Origin: DAONJL01 sp035405645 [NCBI: bacterium]
GTDB taxonomy: Bacteria > JAGOBX01 > DAONJL01
Direction of reading: 5' to 3'
NCBI GenBank assembly: GCA_035405645.1
Contig: DAONJL010000008.1
Coordinates: 18,359 to 82,358 of the forward strand
DNA length: 64,000 bases
In this document: positions 46,361-54,669 of the stretch, one piece after another
How positions within the stretch are numbered: position 1 is the stretch's first letter
How the letters are laid out: each line of letters opens with the position of its first letter
The notes under the pieces: generated by a model
The model's input: the letters and a program-made list of their open reading frames with translations, nothing else
Told to the model about the DNA's origin: nothing
Databases searched by the model: none
Made by a program: the position numbers and the translations under genes

Positions 46361-46713
46361 CTTTTATTCTTATCTTTTTCTTTTTCAAATTTTAATAATG
46401 CTAATTCCTGTGTTAATTTTTTATTTTTCTTTTCAAGTATGGAAATGTTCAGATTCATTATAAAATTTATCATCAACAAAAAAACAATAACAATTAAAAA
46501 TAATATATAAATTGGTTCTTTTATTTTTAAATATTCAAAAATATTTTGTGGCAAACTTATATATATCAGATTAATGATTGATAATAATAACCAGACAATG
46601 GAATGTTTAATATGAAGTAATCCTTTTTTAATATTTTTTATTGAAAAAAAAATAATAATAATTGATGTTAATAAAAAAAATAATTTTATTTCATCAGGTA
46701 TTAAATAATTCAT
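46357..46713 (-). CDS. DUF2304 membrane protein
   Basis: This 118-residue protein has three membrane helices (about 10-25, 38-55, 68-88) and a Lys/Glu coiled-coil tail. This is the layout of DUF2304, small proteins that commonly accompany dolichol-phosphate-mannose-type glycosyltransferases, and one precedes it here with a four-base overlap. It may tether or assist that enzyme. Confidence 0.78.
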   Translation of the reverse strand: MNYLIPDEIKLFFLLTSIIIIFFSIKNIKKGLLHIKHSIVWLLLSIINLIYISLPQNIFEYLKIKEPIYILFLIVIVFLLMINFIMNLNISILEKKNKKLTQELALLKFEKEKDKNKR

Positions 46714-47417
46714 ATATTCTGCCTCTTTTCTAAACTATGTAAAATAATGGCAAAGATAACTTTAAACATATAATAAATTGAATCAAACTTCCCAATTGAC
46801 GAAATACCTGCCTGTCTTGAATTCATAATAATTGGAACTTCATTTACTTTTAATTGTTTCTTGTAAAATAATATTATTATTTCAGGTTCTGGATAATCAT
46901 CTGGATAAAATTCAGCATTTAATCTAATTGCTTCCTTATCAAATGCCCGAAAACCTGATGTCGGATCTGTTATATTCATTTTTGTAAATATTTTTAAAAC
47001 AAAAGAAATAATTCTTATTCCAATTCTACGAAAAAAACTTGATTTAAAACTATCATTATCTTTAACTAAAAATCTGCTACCTATTACTACATTTGCTTCT
47101 TTTTTTTGTATTGGCTCTATTATTTGTTTTATATATTCTGCTGGATGCTGACCATCACCATCAACCTGAACTGCAATATCGTAATCATACTTTTGCGCAA
47201 ATAAAAAACCAGTTTGAACTGCACCACCAATTCCTAAGTTATTGACTAAATCTAATACTATTACATTTTCTTTTTTGGCTACTTCAGATGTATTATCTAT
47301 TGACCCATCATTAATTACTACTATATCTGCGGTTGGGATATTTATTTTTATATCATTTATTACATTTACAATTGCATTTTCTTCATTATATGCAGGAACA
47401 ATTATTAATACTTTCAA
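46710..47417 (-). CDS. Glycosyltransferase family 2, polyprenyl-phosphate sugar transferase-like
   Basis: This 235-residue soluble enzyme begins VLIIVPAYNEENAIVNVI, has VVINDGSIDNTSEVAK and AVQVDGDGQHPAEYI (the DxD region), and GSRF with TDPTSGFRAF. This is the dolichyl-phosphate mannose synthase-like group that makes lipid-linked sugars. It overlaps the DUF2304 gene and may load sugars used by the envelope glycan genes elsewhere in the window. Confidence 0.9.
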   Translation of the reverse strand: MKVLIIVPAYNEENAIVNVINDIKINIPTADIVVINDGSIDNTSEVAKKENVIVLDLVNNLGIGGAVQTGFLFAQKYDYDIAVQVDGDGQHPAEYIKQIIEPIQKKEANVVIGSRFLVKDNDSFKSSFFRRIGIRIISFVLKIFTKMNITDPTSGFRAFDKEAIRLNAEFYPDDYPEPEIIILFYKKQLKVNEVPIIMNSRQAGISSIGKFDSIYYMFKVIFAIILHSLEKRQNI

Positions 47418-47463
47418 TTTTTAAAAATAATTTTTAACTTTGAATTTTTTGTTTTGATTTTTT

Positions 47464-47967
47464 TTATATCTGGTTTTCTTTTTTATTTTTAATTAATGCA
47501 TACAATTTTTCAGTATTGCAATTTTCACAATTATATGGTTCGTGTAAATCCTCTTTTTTTAACTTTTTATTTGAATCAATAATTTGATTGTCTTCTTTAA
47601 ATTTATTAAATTTCACACAATTATTGCACTTTTCAATACTTGATATTTTTTCAATTAACTTCATTATTTTGGCATTTTGATTTTCCTGTTCTCTACTTAA
47701 TGAAATTAGCATAATTATACCAATTATAAGAAATAAAATTGCAGAAAAAAATTTTATATATTTTTCAGGAAAATATTTTGTTATCACACTTCCAAAAAAT
47801 ACACCAATAAATGATGTTAATATAAGTGCAAATGCAGCACCTAAAAAAACAAATAGTTTGTATTTATTATTTTCAACAGTAAAACCAATAGTTGCAAGTT
47901 GTGTCTTATCACCTAACTCTGCAAGAAATATTGTAAAAAATGTTATAAAAAAAATTTTAAAATTCAT
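47464..47967 (-). CDS. TMEM165/GDT1 (UPF0016) transporter, one motif, with cysteine-pair tail
   Basis: The 167-residue protein has three membrane helices. The UPF0016 cation motif ELGDKTQLA is at 16-24. Usual family proteins of about 190-220 residues carry two such motifs; here only one half is present, so it would need to pair with itself or another half. After about residue 95 the chain is hydrophilic with CNNC (near 114) and CENC (near 148), a possible metal-binding addition. The family moves Mn2+, Ca2+ or similar ions. Its ATG overlaps the upstream stop. Confidence 0.78.
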   Translation of the reverse strand: MNFKIFFITFFTIFLAELGDKTQLATIGFTVENNKYKLFVFLGAAFALILTSFIGVFFGSVITKYFPEKYIKFFSAILFLIIGIIMLISLSREQENQNAKIMKLIEKISSIEKCNNCVKFNKFKEDNQIIDSNKKLKKEDLHEPYNCENCNTEKLYALIKNKKENQI

Positions 47968-49013
47968 TTATTATTATTGTTATTTATATTTTCTGGCACT
48001 ACAAATTCTTTACTTTCACTCACTCTTTTTATTTTACCCTGTATTTCCATTACATCAATCATACTTTCACTTTCTATTTCTACATTTACATTATTTAAAA
48101 AATAAATTGAAAAATGTTTTGATGCATTTATAAATTTTTTAAATTGATTTATTGTTACTTTGATTTGTGTTAATATTTCTTTTTCTTCTTCTATCATATA
48201 CCTCAACTGATTACATAATTCAATTATATTTCTAACATCGTGTATTGTAAATTTCACATTTTTAAATTGTTCAAGTTGTAATATCCCTTTTAATAAACCT
48301 GCAAGTATTGCTTTTTTTTTAACATCATAATCTTTGGCTTTATTATAATAATTAAAAACTTTTACATTTATATATTCTTCAAATACTTTGCTTTCTTCTT
48401 TCTTTTTCTTATCTCGTATATCGCCACTTACTTTTATACTAAATAATCTATCAATTGTATCATTTATATCTTTATATTCGATTTGTGAAATTGATTTTCT
48501 ATCTATTTTTACACACACAAATTTTATCCACTTAACTAAATTTTTGGAATTTCTGATTTTATCAATTATTCTTATTGGATATTTAAAATCATTTAATAAT
48601 GATTCAAATAATGTTAAAAATGTCTCTTCTTTTTTTATTATTTGTGTTAATTCTATTGCTATTTTTTTATTTACTTCACTATTCACTATTCCTGATATTG
48701 CCTGCTTCTTTATTTCTTCTTCAGTTTCATTTATTGTTTTTAAATAAAGATTAAATAATTTATCAAATGCAAGTTCACTTGTTTCAAGAAAATAATCATC
48801 AAGTAATCTTAATTTTTCAAAAAACCAGCCACCACTTCTTGTCTCTGCTTTTAATCCTGTAATAAATTGCTGTGCTATTTTATCTATTGCTTTTTGATAT
48901 ATTTCAACTTGTGTTGTATTATTTTGCTCTTTTGCTGCAAAATAATCTATTATTAATTGTTTACTCTGTGCCAACCAATCATCAATTAATTTTTCTAAAT
49001 TCGATTCACTCAT
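47964..49013 (-). CDS. Helical hypothetical protein
   Basis: This 349-residue cytosolic protein is mostly helical, without cysteine motifs. The tail VPENINNNNNK is Asn-rich. It overlaps the XRE-cupin regulator (8 bases) and the GDT1-like gene (4 bases), so it is co-expressed with them. No domain is recognised. Confidence 0.65.
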   Translation of the reverse strand: MSESNLEKLIDDWLAQSKQLIIDYFAAKEQNNTTQVEIYQKAIDKIAQQFITGLKAETRSGGWFFEKLRLLDDYFLETSELAFDKLFNLYLKTINETEEEIKKQAISGIVNSEVNKKIAIELTQIIKKEETFLTLFESLLNDFKYPIRIIDKIRNSKNLVKWIKFVCVKIDRKSISQIEYKDINDTIDRLFSIKVSGDIRDKKKKEESKVFEEYINVKVFNYYNKAKDYDVKKKAILAGLLKGILQLEQFKNVKFTIHDVRNIIELCNQLRYMIEEEKEILTQIKVTINQFKKFINASKHFSIYFLNNVNVEIESESMIDVMEIQGKIKRVSESKEFVVPENINNNNNK

Positions 49014-49626
49014 TCTTATTCTCCTCTACTTTTTCTTCTATATTATTCTCTTTATTCTCTCTTTTTTTTCGCTTTTTTGGTTCAAAGGGATTTGCTATTC
49101 TTAATACTTCTTCTGTCTTTTTTGGTATTACCAATACAATAAATTTACTATCTTCTACTGCTTCATAATGATGATTATAAATACAATCAAATAATAATAC
49201 TTCGCCTGTATTTAATAAATATACTTCATTATTTATAACTACATTTACTTTTCCAGAAATTACATAACACGCTTCATAATCAAGTGTATGATTTATTGTT
49301 TTTACGCCTTTTCCACCTGCCTGCATCTCAATAAAAGTTGCTATAACATTATTTACTTTAAATGAATAATATGTGTGGTCTTCTTTTATTACTTTTTCTC
49401 CATTATATCTTCGTGGATGGCCTATTTCAGCCCATTGTATTAAACTCGTTACATCGATCTTTAGAAAATTACATATACTTTTAATTGTCTCTAATGTTGG
49501 ATTTGTCTTATTATTCTCTAATTTTGTTAATGCCTGAATTGAAACTCCTGTTCCTTCTGCTAAATCTTTTAATGTTATTTTTTTTAATTTTCTTAAACTC
49601 TTTAAAATTGAAAAATCTAATTCCAT
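49006..49626 (-). CDS. XRE-family regulator with C-terminal cupin domain
   Basis: The protein has 206 residues from ATG 49626; AGGTGG upstream supports this over GTG 49638. An N-terminal helix-turn-helix (about 5-58: LKDLAEGTGVSIQALTKLENNKTNP) precedes a cupin (about 105-175: YEACYVISGKVNVVINNEVYLLNTGEVLLF), then a basic Lys/Arg-rich tail. XRE-cupin proteins sense a small ligand in the cupin pocket. It is autonomously promoted (49661-49689) and leads the 49.6-47.4 kb run, so it may regulate the 349-residue and GDT1-like genes. Confidence 0.9.
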   Translation of the reverse strand: MELDFSILKSLRKLKKITLKDLAEGTGVSIQALTKLENNKTNPTLETIKSICNFLKIDVTSLIQWAEIGHPRRYNGEKVIKEDHTYYSFKVNNVIATFIEMQAGGKGVKTINHTLDYEACYVISGKVNVVINNEVYLLNTGEVLLFDCIYNHHYEAVEDSKFIVLVIPKKTEEVLRIANPFEPKKRKKRENKENNIEEKVEENKNE

Positions 49627-49660
49627 TTTATTCACCACCTTTTATTTTTTTAAATTATTT

Positions 49661-49689
49661 ATTATACTTATTTTTTTAAAATAAATCAA
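49661..49689 (-). promoter_or_regulatory. Predicted promoter of the XRE-cupin operon
   Basis: Minus-strand TTGATT (49689-49684), 17-base spacer and a perfect TATAAT (49666-49661), followed by an A/T leader and AGGTGG. Confidence 0.6.
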
Positions 49690-49724
49690 GTAAATTTTTA
49701 TAAAAATATTTTTTTATTTTTTTA

Positions 49725-50762
49725 TTATAATGCTATTTCACTTTCTTTTATGATAACTTCTATTTCTTTTACTTCTTTTTGTTCTTTGAAATTTATTTCT
49801 TTTAATATATTAAATAAATTCCTTTCATTTTGATTATTCAATTTTACTTTTTTATTTATCTCTAATTCTTCTAAATTTTCAATTTGATTTTTTAAAATTA
49901 AAATATTATGCTTTAAAAAATTTATTAATAAATAATTTGATTTTTTTATTATTTTTAAAATGACTACATTATTTATATTCAGTTCGCCTGTTGATATTAT
50001 TACTGCCTTATTTATAAGATTATTATTATTTTTTATATATGGTATCTTATTTTCTTCTATTATTGGTTCAATATAAAATTCATTATTTAAAAAAAGTATA
50101 TTAAAATGCTTTCGACTAATTTTTAATAATTTTTCTTTTGAAATATTTTTAAATTGAATATCAACACCTTTGCCTCTGCCAAAACTTAAACTTGCTTTTG
50201 AAAATACATAATATTTGATATCATCAATTTGAAAATAAATATATTTCTTTTTTTTACTTTCTATTTTTTGAATATCAAAATTTTTTTCTTCTTCTATCTG
50301 CTTTATATTTTCATTGACATTTTCTTCTATTTGTTCATTTTGTTTATCTATTATACTTCTTTGAATTATTGCATCTTTACTTATTAATAAACTTCTTTCA
50401 CTTGCTGATGTTATTTCAACTTTATTGTTATCACCTTTTATTATTGCATTTATTCCCTGTGATTTTTCTATTGAACTAATTATATGCTCATATTTATATT
50501 CATTATAAATAGTTAATAAACGAATGGAAATTAAAATCTTGTTTGCTAATATATTTAATTTTATTGGAATTTGTAAATTAATTGAAGATTGCGGGCTTAT
50601 TAGTTCTATTTCTTTTTTTATTTTTATATTTAAAGCACTTATCCCTAATTCAAATAGACTATCACTAAATATTTCATTACTATAATTTGTAATTTTATAT
50701 GTTAATAAGGTTTGCTGGTCTTTATAAATATATGGACTATCAACATATTCTATTTTCAACAT
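49725..50762 (-). CDS. FHA-domain protein
   Basis: This 345-residue protein has an N-terminal half (1-110) that is beta-rich with an Ig-like or vWA-adjacent feel, a charged linker to about 185, and a forkhead-associated phosphothreonine-binding domain: SFGRGKGVDIQFKN near 193 with the FHA Gly-Arg, KISRKHFNILF (Ser-x-x-His) and EFYIEP. FHA domains bind phosphothreonine proteins. Its ATG overlaps the tsaB end. No Ser/Thr kinase is in the window. Confidence 0.8.
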   Translation of the reverse strand: MLKIEYVDSPYIYKDQQTLLTYKITNYSNEIFSDSLFELGISALNIKIKKEIELISPQSSINLQIPIKLNILANKILISIRLLTIYNEYKYEHIISSIEKSQGINAIIKGDNNKVEITSASERSLLISKDAIIQRSIIDKQNEQIEENVNENIKQIEEEKNFDIQKIESKKKKYIYFQIDDIKYYVFSKASLSFGRGKGVDIQFKNISKEKLLKISRKHFNILFLNNEFYIEPIIEENKIPYIKNNNNLINKAVIISTGELNINNVVILKIIKKSNYLLINFLKHNILILKNQIENLEELEINKKVKLNNQNERNLFNILKEINFKEQKEVKEIEVIIKESEIAL

Positions 50763-51456
50763 TTAATTTTTCTTCTAATTTTATTTCTGCATCTGATTTC
50801 CTTAAATACATTGGTTCTAATTCATTTATTTTTACTTCTTTTGTTAATTTCTGTCTATGCAATATATACATATCAATTGCATTTACCTGATGTATTATTT
50901 CATTATCATTTATTATTACTTTCTTTCTCGCATTCTTTAATATATAATCCTTATAAGTTAATGCTCCAGAACCAACTATTATTGCTTCTTTATTTATTGA
51001 GTTAATAAATTCTTCTGGTTTTCTTAATGAATATTGACTGCATAACTTTATTTTCTCATTTATATAATGTGTATAAATAGCAAAATATATTTCGCCTTTC
51101 TTCGCATCTATTGCTGATACTATTATTCGTTCATTATCATAAAATTTATTTGCTAATAAATCAAGTGATGATATTGTAAATAATTTTGCTTTATTTGCTC
51201 TTGCTATTCCTTTTGCTGCTGACAGTCCAATCCTTAATCCTGTAAATGAACCAGGTCCTATTCCTACTACTATTTCACTTATTCTTTTTTTTTCTATTTT
51301 TAATTCATTAAATAGATACTCTATATTCAACCAGAATTGTTCACTATGAGTTCGTTTTATATAGGTTGAAAATTCACATAATAATTTATTTTTTTCATTA
51401 TCTGCAATTGCAAGAGTTGAAACTTCAGAACTTGTATCAAAAAATAAAGTGAACAT
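50740..51456 (-). CDS. tsaB: tRNA threonylcarbamoyladenosine biosynthesis protein TsaB
   Basis: TsaB is a scaffold that works with TsaD and TsaE to make the t6A modification at tRNA position 37. The 238-residue protein has the ASKHA start LFFDTSSEVSTLAIAD, IGPGSFTGLRIGLSAAKGIA near 68-87 and ends with LEPMYLRKSDAE, both TsaB hallmarks. It overlaps the FHA gene by 23 bases. The partner genes are not in the window. Confidence 0.92.
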   Translation of the reverse strand: MFTLFFDTSSEVSTLAIADNEKNKLLCEFSTYIKRTHSEQFWLNIEYLFNELKIEKKRISEIVVGIGPGSFTGLRIGLSAAKGIARANKAKLFTISSLDLLANKFYDNERIIVSAIDAKKGEIYFAIYTHYINEKIKLCSQYSLRKPEEFINSINKEAIIVGSGALTYKDYILKNARKKVIINDNEIIHQVNAIDMYILHRQKLTKEVKINELEPMYLRKSDAEIKLEEKLNVENRIC

Positions 51457-51494
51457 TTATATTTAATAATTTTAAAGAAAAATTTATTTTTTTC

Positions 51495-51920
51495 TGCCAC
51501 GTTTTGATTTTTTTTCTTCTTCTTCATCATCTTCATCATCCCAATCCTCATCTTCATCATCATAATCTTCGTCGTCTTCCCAGTCCTCATCTTCTTCGTC
51601 TTCTTCATAATCTTCATCATCTTCCCATTCTTCATCTTCTTCTTCATCTTCCTCAAAATCTTCATCGTCTTACCAATCCTCATCTTCTTCTTCATCCCAA
51701 TCTTCATCTTCATCATCATAATCTTCGTCATCTTCCCAGTCCTCATCTTCTTCTTCATCCCAATCCTCATCTTCTTCATAATCTTCATCGTCATCATAAT
51801 CTTCGTCGTCTTCCCAGTCCTCATCTTCTTCTTCATCCCAATCTTCATCTTCATCATCATAATCTTCGTCGTCTTCCCAGTCTTCATCTTCTTCATAATC
51901 TTCATCATCATCTTCTTTTT
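51495..51920. repeat. Tandem imperfect repeats inside the acidic-protein frame
   Basis: On the plus strand the block reads TTCATC/TTC-rich triplets broken by CCC, CAG and TAA. A stretch of about 75 bases beginning TTCATCCCAATC occurs at 51691 and again, nearly identical, at 51832, a distance of 141 bases (47 codons). The 3-base periodicity means repeat changes keep the frame. Confidence 0.75.
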
Positions 51921-52002
51921 TAGCCTGCATTAAAACACTTAGTAATAATTCTTCTTCTTCATTTAATAAACCATTTCTCTTTTTCTCTAATAATGAAATC
52001 AT
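51670..52002 (-). CDS. Acidic Asp/Glu/Trp repeat protein, frame broken by TAA
   Basis: The protein has 110 residues from ATG 52002 (GGAGAG upstream). It begins ISLLEKKRNGLLNEEEELLLSV, then is almost wholly Asp/Glu with regularly placed Trp and Tyr (EDEDWDEEEDEDWEDDEDY). A TAA at 51672-51670 stops it, yet the same frame continues in the same repeat pattern for 61 more codons to TAA at 51484-51486, ending in a basic tail KKSKRGRKK. The parallel repeat copy reads TGG GAA where this one reads TGG TAA, a single-base change. An intact version would be about 172 residues. The role is unknown; the strong charge suggests a metal- or basic-protein-binding or disordered protein. Confidence 0.6.
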   Translation of the reverse strand: MISLLEKKRNGLLNEEEELLLSVLMQAKKEDDDEDYEEDEDWEDDEDYDDEDEDWDEEEDEDWEDDEDYDDDEDYEEDEDWDEEEDEDWEDDEDYDDEDEDWDEEEDEDW

Positions 52003-52041
52003 ATAACACTCTCCTTTTATTAATTTTAAAATTCTTAATTT

Positions 52042-52071
52042 CTCATAAATAAGAAATTTAATAAATGTCAA
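52042..52071 (-). promoter_or_regulatory. Possible promoter of the acidic repeat gene
   Basis: Minus-strand TTGACA (52071-52066), 18-base spacer and TATGAG (52047-52042). It contains an AATTTCT/AGAAATT inverted repeat in the spacer region. It overlaps the end of the PAP2 gene. Confidence 0.4.
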
Positions 52072-52571
52072 GAAAAAAATAAAAATTTATAAATGCAAAT
52101 AGCATTTAATAAGCCAAGTAAAAAGCCAAAAAATAAATCAGAAAAAAAATGATACTTTAAATACAATCTCGAAAAAATAATTGAAAAAATAAAGATTATT
52201 AAAATTGAAAAAAATAATTGATAAAAACGCAAATAATTATATATGAAAAAAAAAAGCATTCCACATCGTGTAGCGTGAATTGATGGAAATGAATATTTAT
52301 TCCACCAATGATATATCTTATTAAATGTATATGACATTGGTCTTGCTCTTTTTACTATCATTCTAATTGGAATAACAATTAAATAATTAAAAAACTCAAT
52401 AGTAAATAATGCAAAGAAAATTTTCTTATTTATAAAATAAAAAATAAAATAAAAAGGAAAACAAAAAAATGCTGTTCCAAAAAAAGTAATGATTTTAAAT
52501 AAGGTTGAAAATTTTTCTGAATATATTTTATCAATTAATTTATTAAAAAAGGTATCAATTTTATTAATCAT
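52068..52571 (-). CDS. PAP2-family membrane phosphatase
   Basis: This 167-residue integral membrane protein has five or so helices. The three PAP2 motifs are readable: KRARP (near 72), PSIHA (near 95) and SRLYLKYHFFSD (near 133-144). The family dephosphorylates lipid phosphates such as undecaprenyl pyrophosphate or phosphatidate. It overlaps the AtpZ-like gene (ATGA type). Confidence 0.85.
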   Translation of the reverse strand: MINKIDTFFNKLIDKIYSEKFSTLFKIITFFGTAFFCFPFYFIFYFINKKIFFALFTIEFFNYLIVIPIRMIVKRARPMSYTFNKIYHWWNKYSFPSIHATRCGMLFFFIYNYLRFYQLFFSILIIFIFSIIFSRLYLKYHFFSDLFFGFLLGLLNAICIYKFLFFS

Positions 52572-52825
52572 TTTTTGAAAATATTTTTATCACACAATTT
52601 ATTCACTGAAACATATACATTATAAAAACCAGAAAAAATACCAACAATTAAAAAAATAATTAAAAATAATGGATTTGTTTTAAAATAATTATCAAGAAAA
52701 AAACCAATTGCTAAAAAAATAATAATTGAACCAGCCACCATAAAACCAATCTGTGAAATTAATGGTAGAAACTTAAAAACTTCTTTCCATTCCTGCCTTA
52801 GTTTCTTTTTATCTTCTTTTTCCAT
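52568..52825 (-). CDS. AtpZ/AtpI-family small membrane protein
   Basis: This 85-residue protein has a charged N-terminus and two membrane helices (about 26-46 and 52-72), the layout of AtpZ/AtpI-like proteins found with F1F0-ATP synthase genes, which help c-ring assembly or ion loading. GFMVAGSIIIFLAIGFFLDNY matches the family's first-helix pattern. No ATP synthase genes are adjacent in the window, so the link is by similarity only. Confidence 0.75.
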   Translation of the reverse strand: MEKEDKKKLRQEWKEVFKFLPLISQIGFMVAGSIIIFLAIGFFLDNYFKTNPLFLIIFLIVGIFSGFYNVYVSVNKLCDKNIFKK

Positions 52826-53810
52826 TATTTATATACTCACTCAAATCTGTTATTAAATTATTTATTATTTTATTTATATCATCTTTTTCTAAAGAAAAAC
52901 CAGCTGCAAGTGGATGACCACCGCCATTATATTTTTTTACAAATGGTATTAAATTTATTTCATCTTCTTTTGCTCTTAAATTTACTTTTATATCATTATC
53001 TTCTGTTTCTCGAATTATACACGCTACTTTTATTCCTTTTACACTTCTTAAATAATTTATAAAATTTTCTAAATCAGCATCAATTGCATTATGTTTTTCA
53101 AACATTTCTCTTGTTAAAAAACCATATATAATTTTTTTATCTTCTGTTAATTTTACTGTGTTTAATAATTCACCTAATAATTTTATTGCTTCATATCTTA
53201 TGCTATCATATAGTTTTTCAATTATATAATAATATGGAACTGATAATTTGTTAAATATTTTTGAAAAAATTTCAAATGCTCTTGCTGTTGTATTTTGTTG
53301 CCGAAATCCATAAGTATCTGTAAAGATTGCTGTAAATAAATAGATTGCTAATTTGTCATTTATTTCTATTCCTATATATTCTAATAAATCATATATTAAT
53401 TCGCCTGTTGATGATGCACTGGTTTTTATATATGTTTTATTATTTATTATTTTATTTGGATGATGATCTATTATTACTATATTTTCTTCTTTTACTTTTT
53501 TTAATTTTTCATAAACCCTATTCCCCAATCTATCTGAAAATGCTGAATCTAAAATTATTATATTTTCTATCTCATTTTCTGGTAAACTTAATTCGGTTTT
53601 TATTTCCTCTATTTCTGGTAAAAATTTTAAATACTCATTACATTCATTATTATTGAAAATAAAAAATTTTTTTTTTAATAATCTTAACAATTCTGCAATT
53701 GCTAATTCTGAACCAATGCTATCCCCATCAGAACGAATATGAGATGATATAACAAAATTATCTTTATTAAATAAAAAACATTTTATTTCTTCTAAAATCT
53801 TTTTTTCCAT
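52809..53810 (-). CDS. nrnA: DHH phosphoesterase, NrnA-type oligoribonuclease/pAp phosphatase
   Basis: This 333-residue two-domain enzyme degrades short RNA oligonucleotides and 3'-phosphoadenosine phosphate. Motifs in order are SSHIRSDGDSIGSELA near 22-37, DSAFSDRLG near 88, the DHH triad in IIDHHPNK near 114, the linker SSTGELIYDLL, and the DHHA1 domain with GGGHPLAAGF near 294. The end overlaps the AtpZ gene start by 17 bases. Confidence 0.9.
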   Translation of the reverse strand: MEKKILEEIKCFLFNKDNFVISSHIRSDGDSIGSELAIAELLRLLKKKFFIFNNNECNEYLKFLPEIEEIKTELSLPENEIENIIILDSAFSDRLGNRVYEKLKKVKEENIVIIDHHPNKIINNKTYIKTSASSTGELIYDLLEYIGIEINDKLAIYLFTAIFTDTYGFRQQNTTARAFEIFSKIFNKLSVPYYYIIEKLYDSIRYEAIKLLGELLNTVKLTEDKKIIYGFLTREMFEKHNAIDADLENFINYLRSVKGIKVACIIRETEDNDIKVNLRAKEDEINLIPFVKKYNGGGHPLAAGFSLEKDDINKIINNLITDLSEYINNGKRR

Positions 53811-53841
53811 AGGATTTTACTTGTGTTTATTTTTTATAAAA

Positions 53842-53915
53842 TGGAGCGGGCGATGGGAATCGAACCCACGTTACCGGCTTGGAAGGCCGGAGCTTTACCA
53901 CTAAGCAACGCCCGC
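53842..53915 (-). tRNA. tRNA-Gly (anticodon UCC), CCA encoded
   Basis: The 74-base minus-strand transcript folds as a cloverleaf: acceptor GCGGGCG with CGCCCGC, anticodon stem CCGGC/GCCGG with loop CTTCCAA (anticodon TCC, reading GGA), and a TTCGATT-type T-loop. The U discriminator and encoded CCA end at 53842. A promoter is readable just upstream (53929-53957). Confidence 0.97.
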
Positions 53916-53928
53916 AATACAAATTTTA

Positions 53929-53957
53929 ACTATATATTATTTTTTTATTTTAGTCAA
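53929..53957 (-). promoter_or_regulatory. Predicted promoter of tRNA-Gly
   Basis: Minus-strand TTGACT (53957-53952), 17-base spacer and TATAGT (53934-53929), about 14 bases before the tRNA 5' end. Confidence 0.6.
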
Positions 53958-54108
53958 ATATTTTTTTATTTTTTTTACAGGATATTTACTGCCAGTTAGA
54001 ACATTTTCTTAAGAATATATTATTAAAAATAAAATATAAATCAAGAGGAAACCAAAAGAATGGTGGAAAAGAAAAAACAAATGATTTAAGAAAATAAAAG
54101 CAGAATAA

Positions 54109-54560
54109 AAACCATTCAAATTATTGCAGATGGATATAAAATATCTTGATGATATACCAGAATTTTATAAATATTATTTAAAATACAAACTACCAAAATA
54201 TCAAATAACAATAAGAGATGTTAAAACAGGAACTTTATTTTTCAAATGTGGAACTTAAACTATTATAGCATTAAAGATAGTTTTAAATCGTCTTAAATCA
54301 AAATATATTTCATTAAACAAAATTACAATACAGGTTGACAATGGAGCAGAATTTAGTGGCATAAGAATATATCACGATAATGTCTGAACTTTATGTTTTA
54401 TATTTTCGTGGACTGTCACATTATATTTTTATAGTTTTTAACATTGACAAAATTTTATATTTTTGATAAGTAAAAAAAAATTAGTGAATTGCTTGAATAT
54501 AATAATGAATACCACAAAAATAAAATATTTAAAAAATTGAATTATAAAACAGGAGCATAG
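54109..54560 (+). pseudogene. Decayed DDE (rve-type) transposase fragment
   Basis: The frame opens KPFKLLQMDIKYLDDIPEFY and continues LPKYQITIRDVKTGTLFF, the recognisable start of an IS481/rve-type catalytic core. Stops interrupt it at 54256-54258 (TAA) and 54385-54387 (TGA); between them ITIQVDNGAEFSG keeps the second catalytic Asp-Asn-Gly-x-Glu-Phe. About 100 bases on, in another phase, a piece ELLEYNNEYHKNK resembles the C-terminus. No intact ends, target duplication or terminal repeats are seen. The rest of 53958-54669 holds nothing I can identify. Confidence 0.75.
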
Positions 54561-54669
54561 TATATAAAAGTTATTAAATATTTATTTATCAGAGTTTTTG
54601 CATATCTGTGCTTTAAAAAAATTATAAAATTTCAGCAGTTGTTGGTCTTCATTTAAAAAGGTGAAAAAA

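Noticed and set aside
51357-51911. Minus-strand frame coding a Met/Lys-rich protein across the acidic repeat block
   Set aside because: It is the shifted reading of the same repeat; the acidic frame with its ribosome site, and the overlap with tsaB in a different phase, explain the region better.
51504-51923. Plus-strand His/Leu/Pro-rich frame and a CRISPR-like look
   Set aside because: Antisense shadow of the acidic protein. The repeats are contiguous triplets with no unique spacers, so it is not a CRISPR array.
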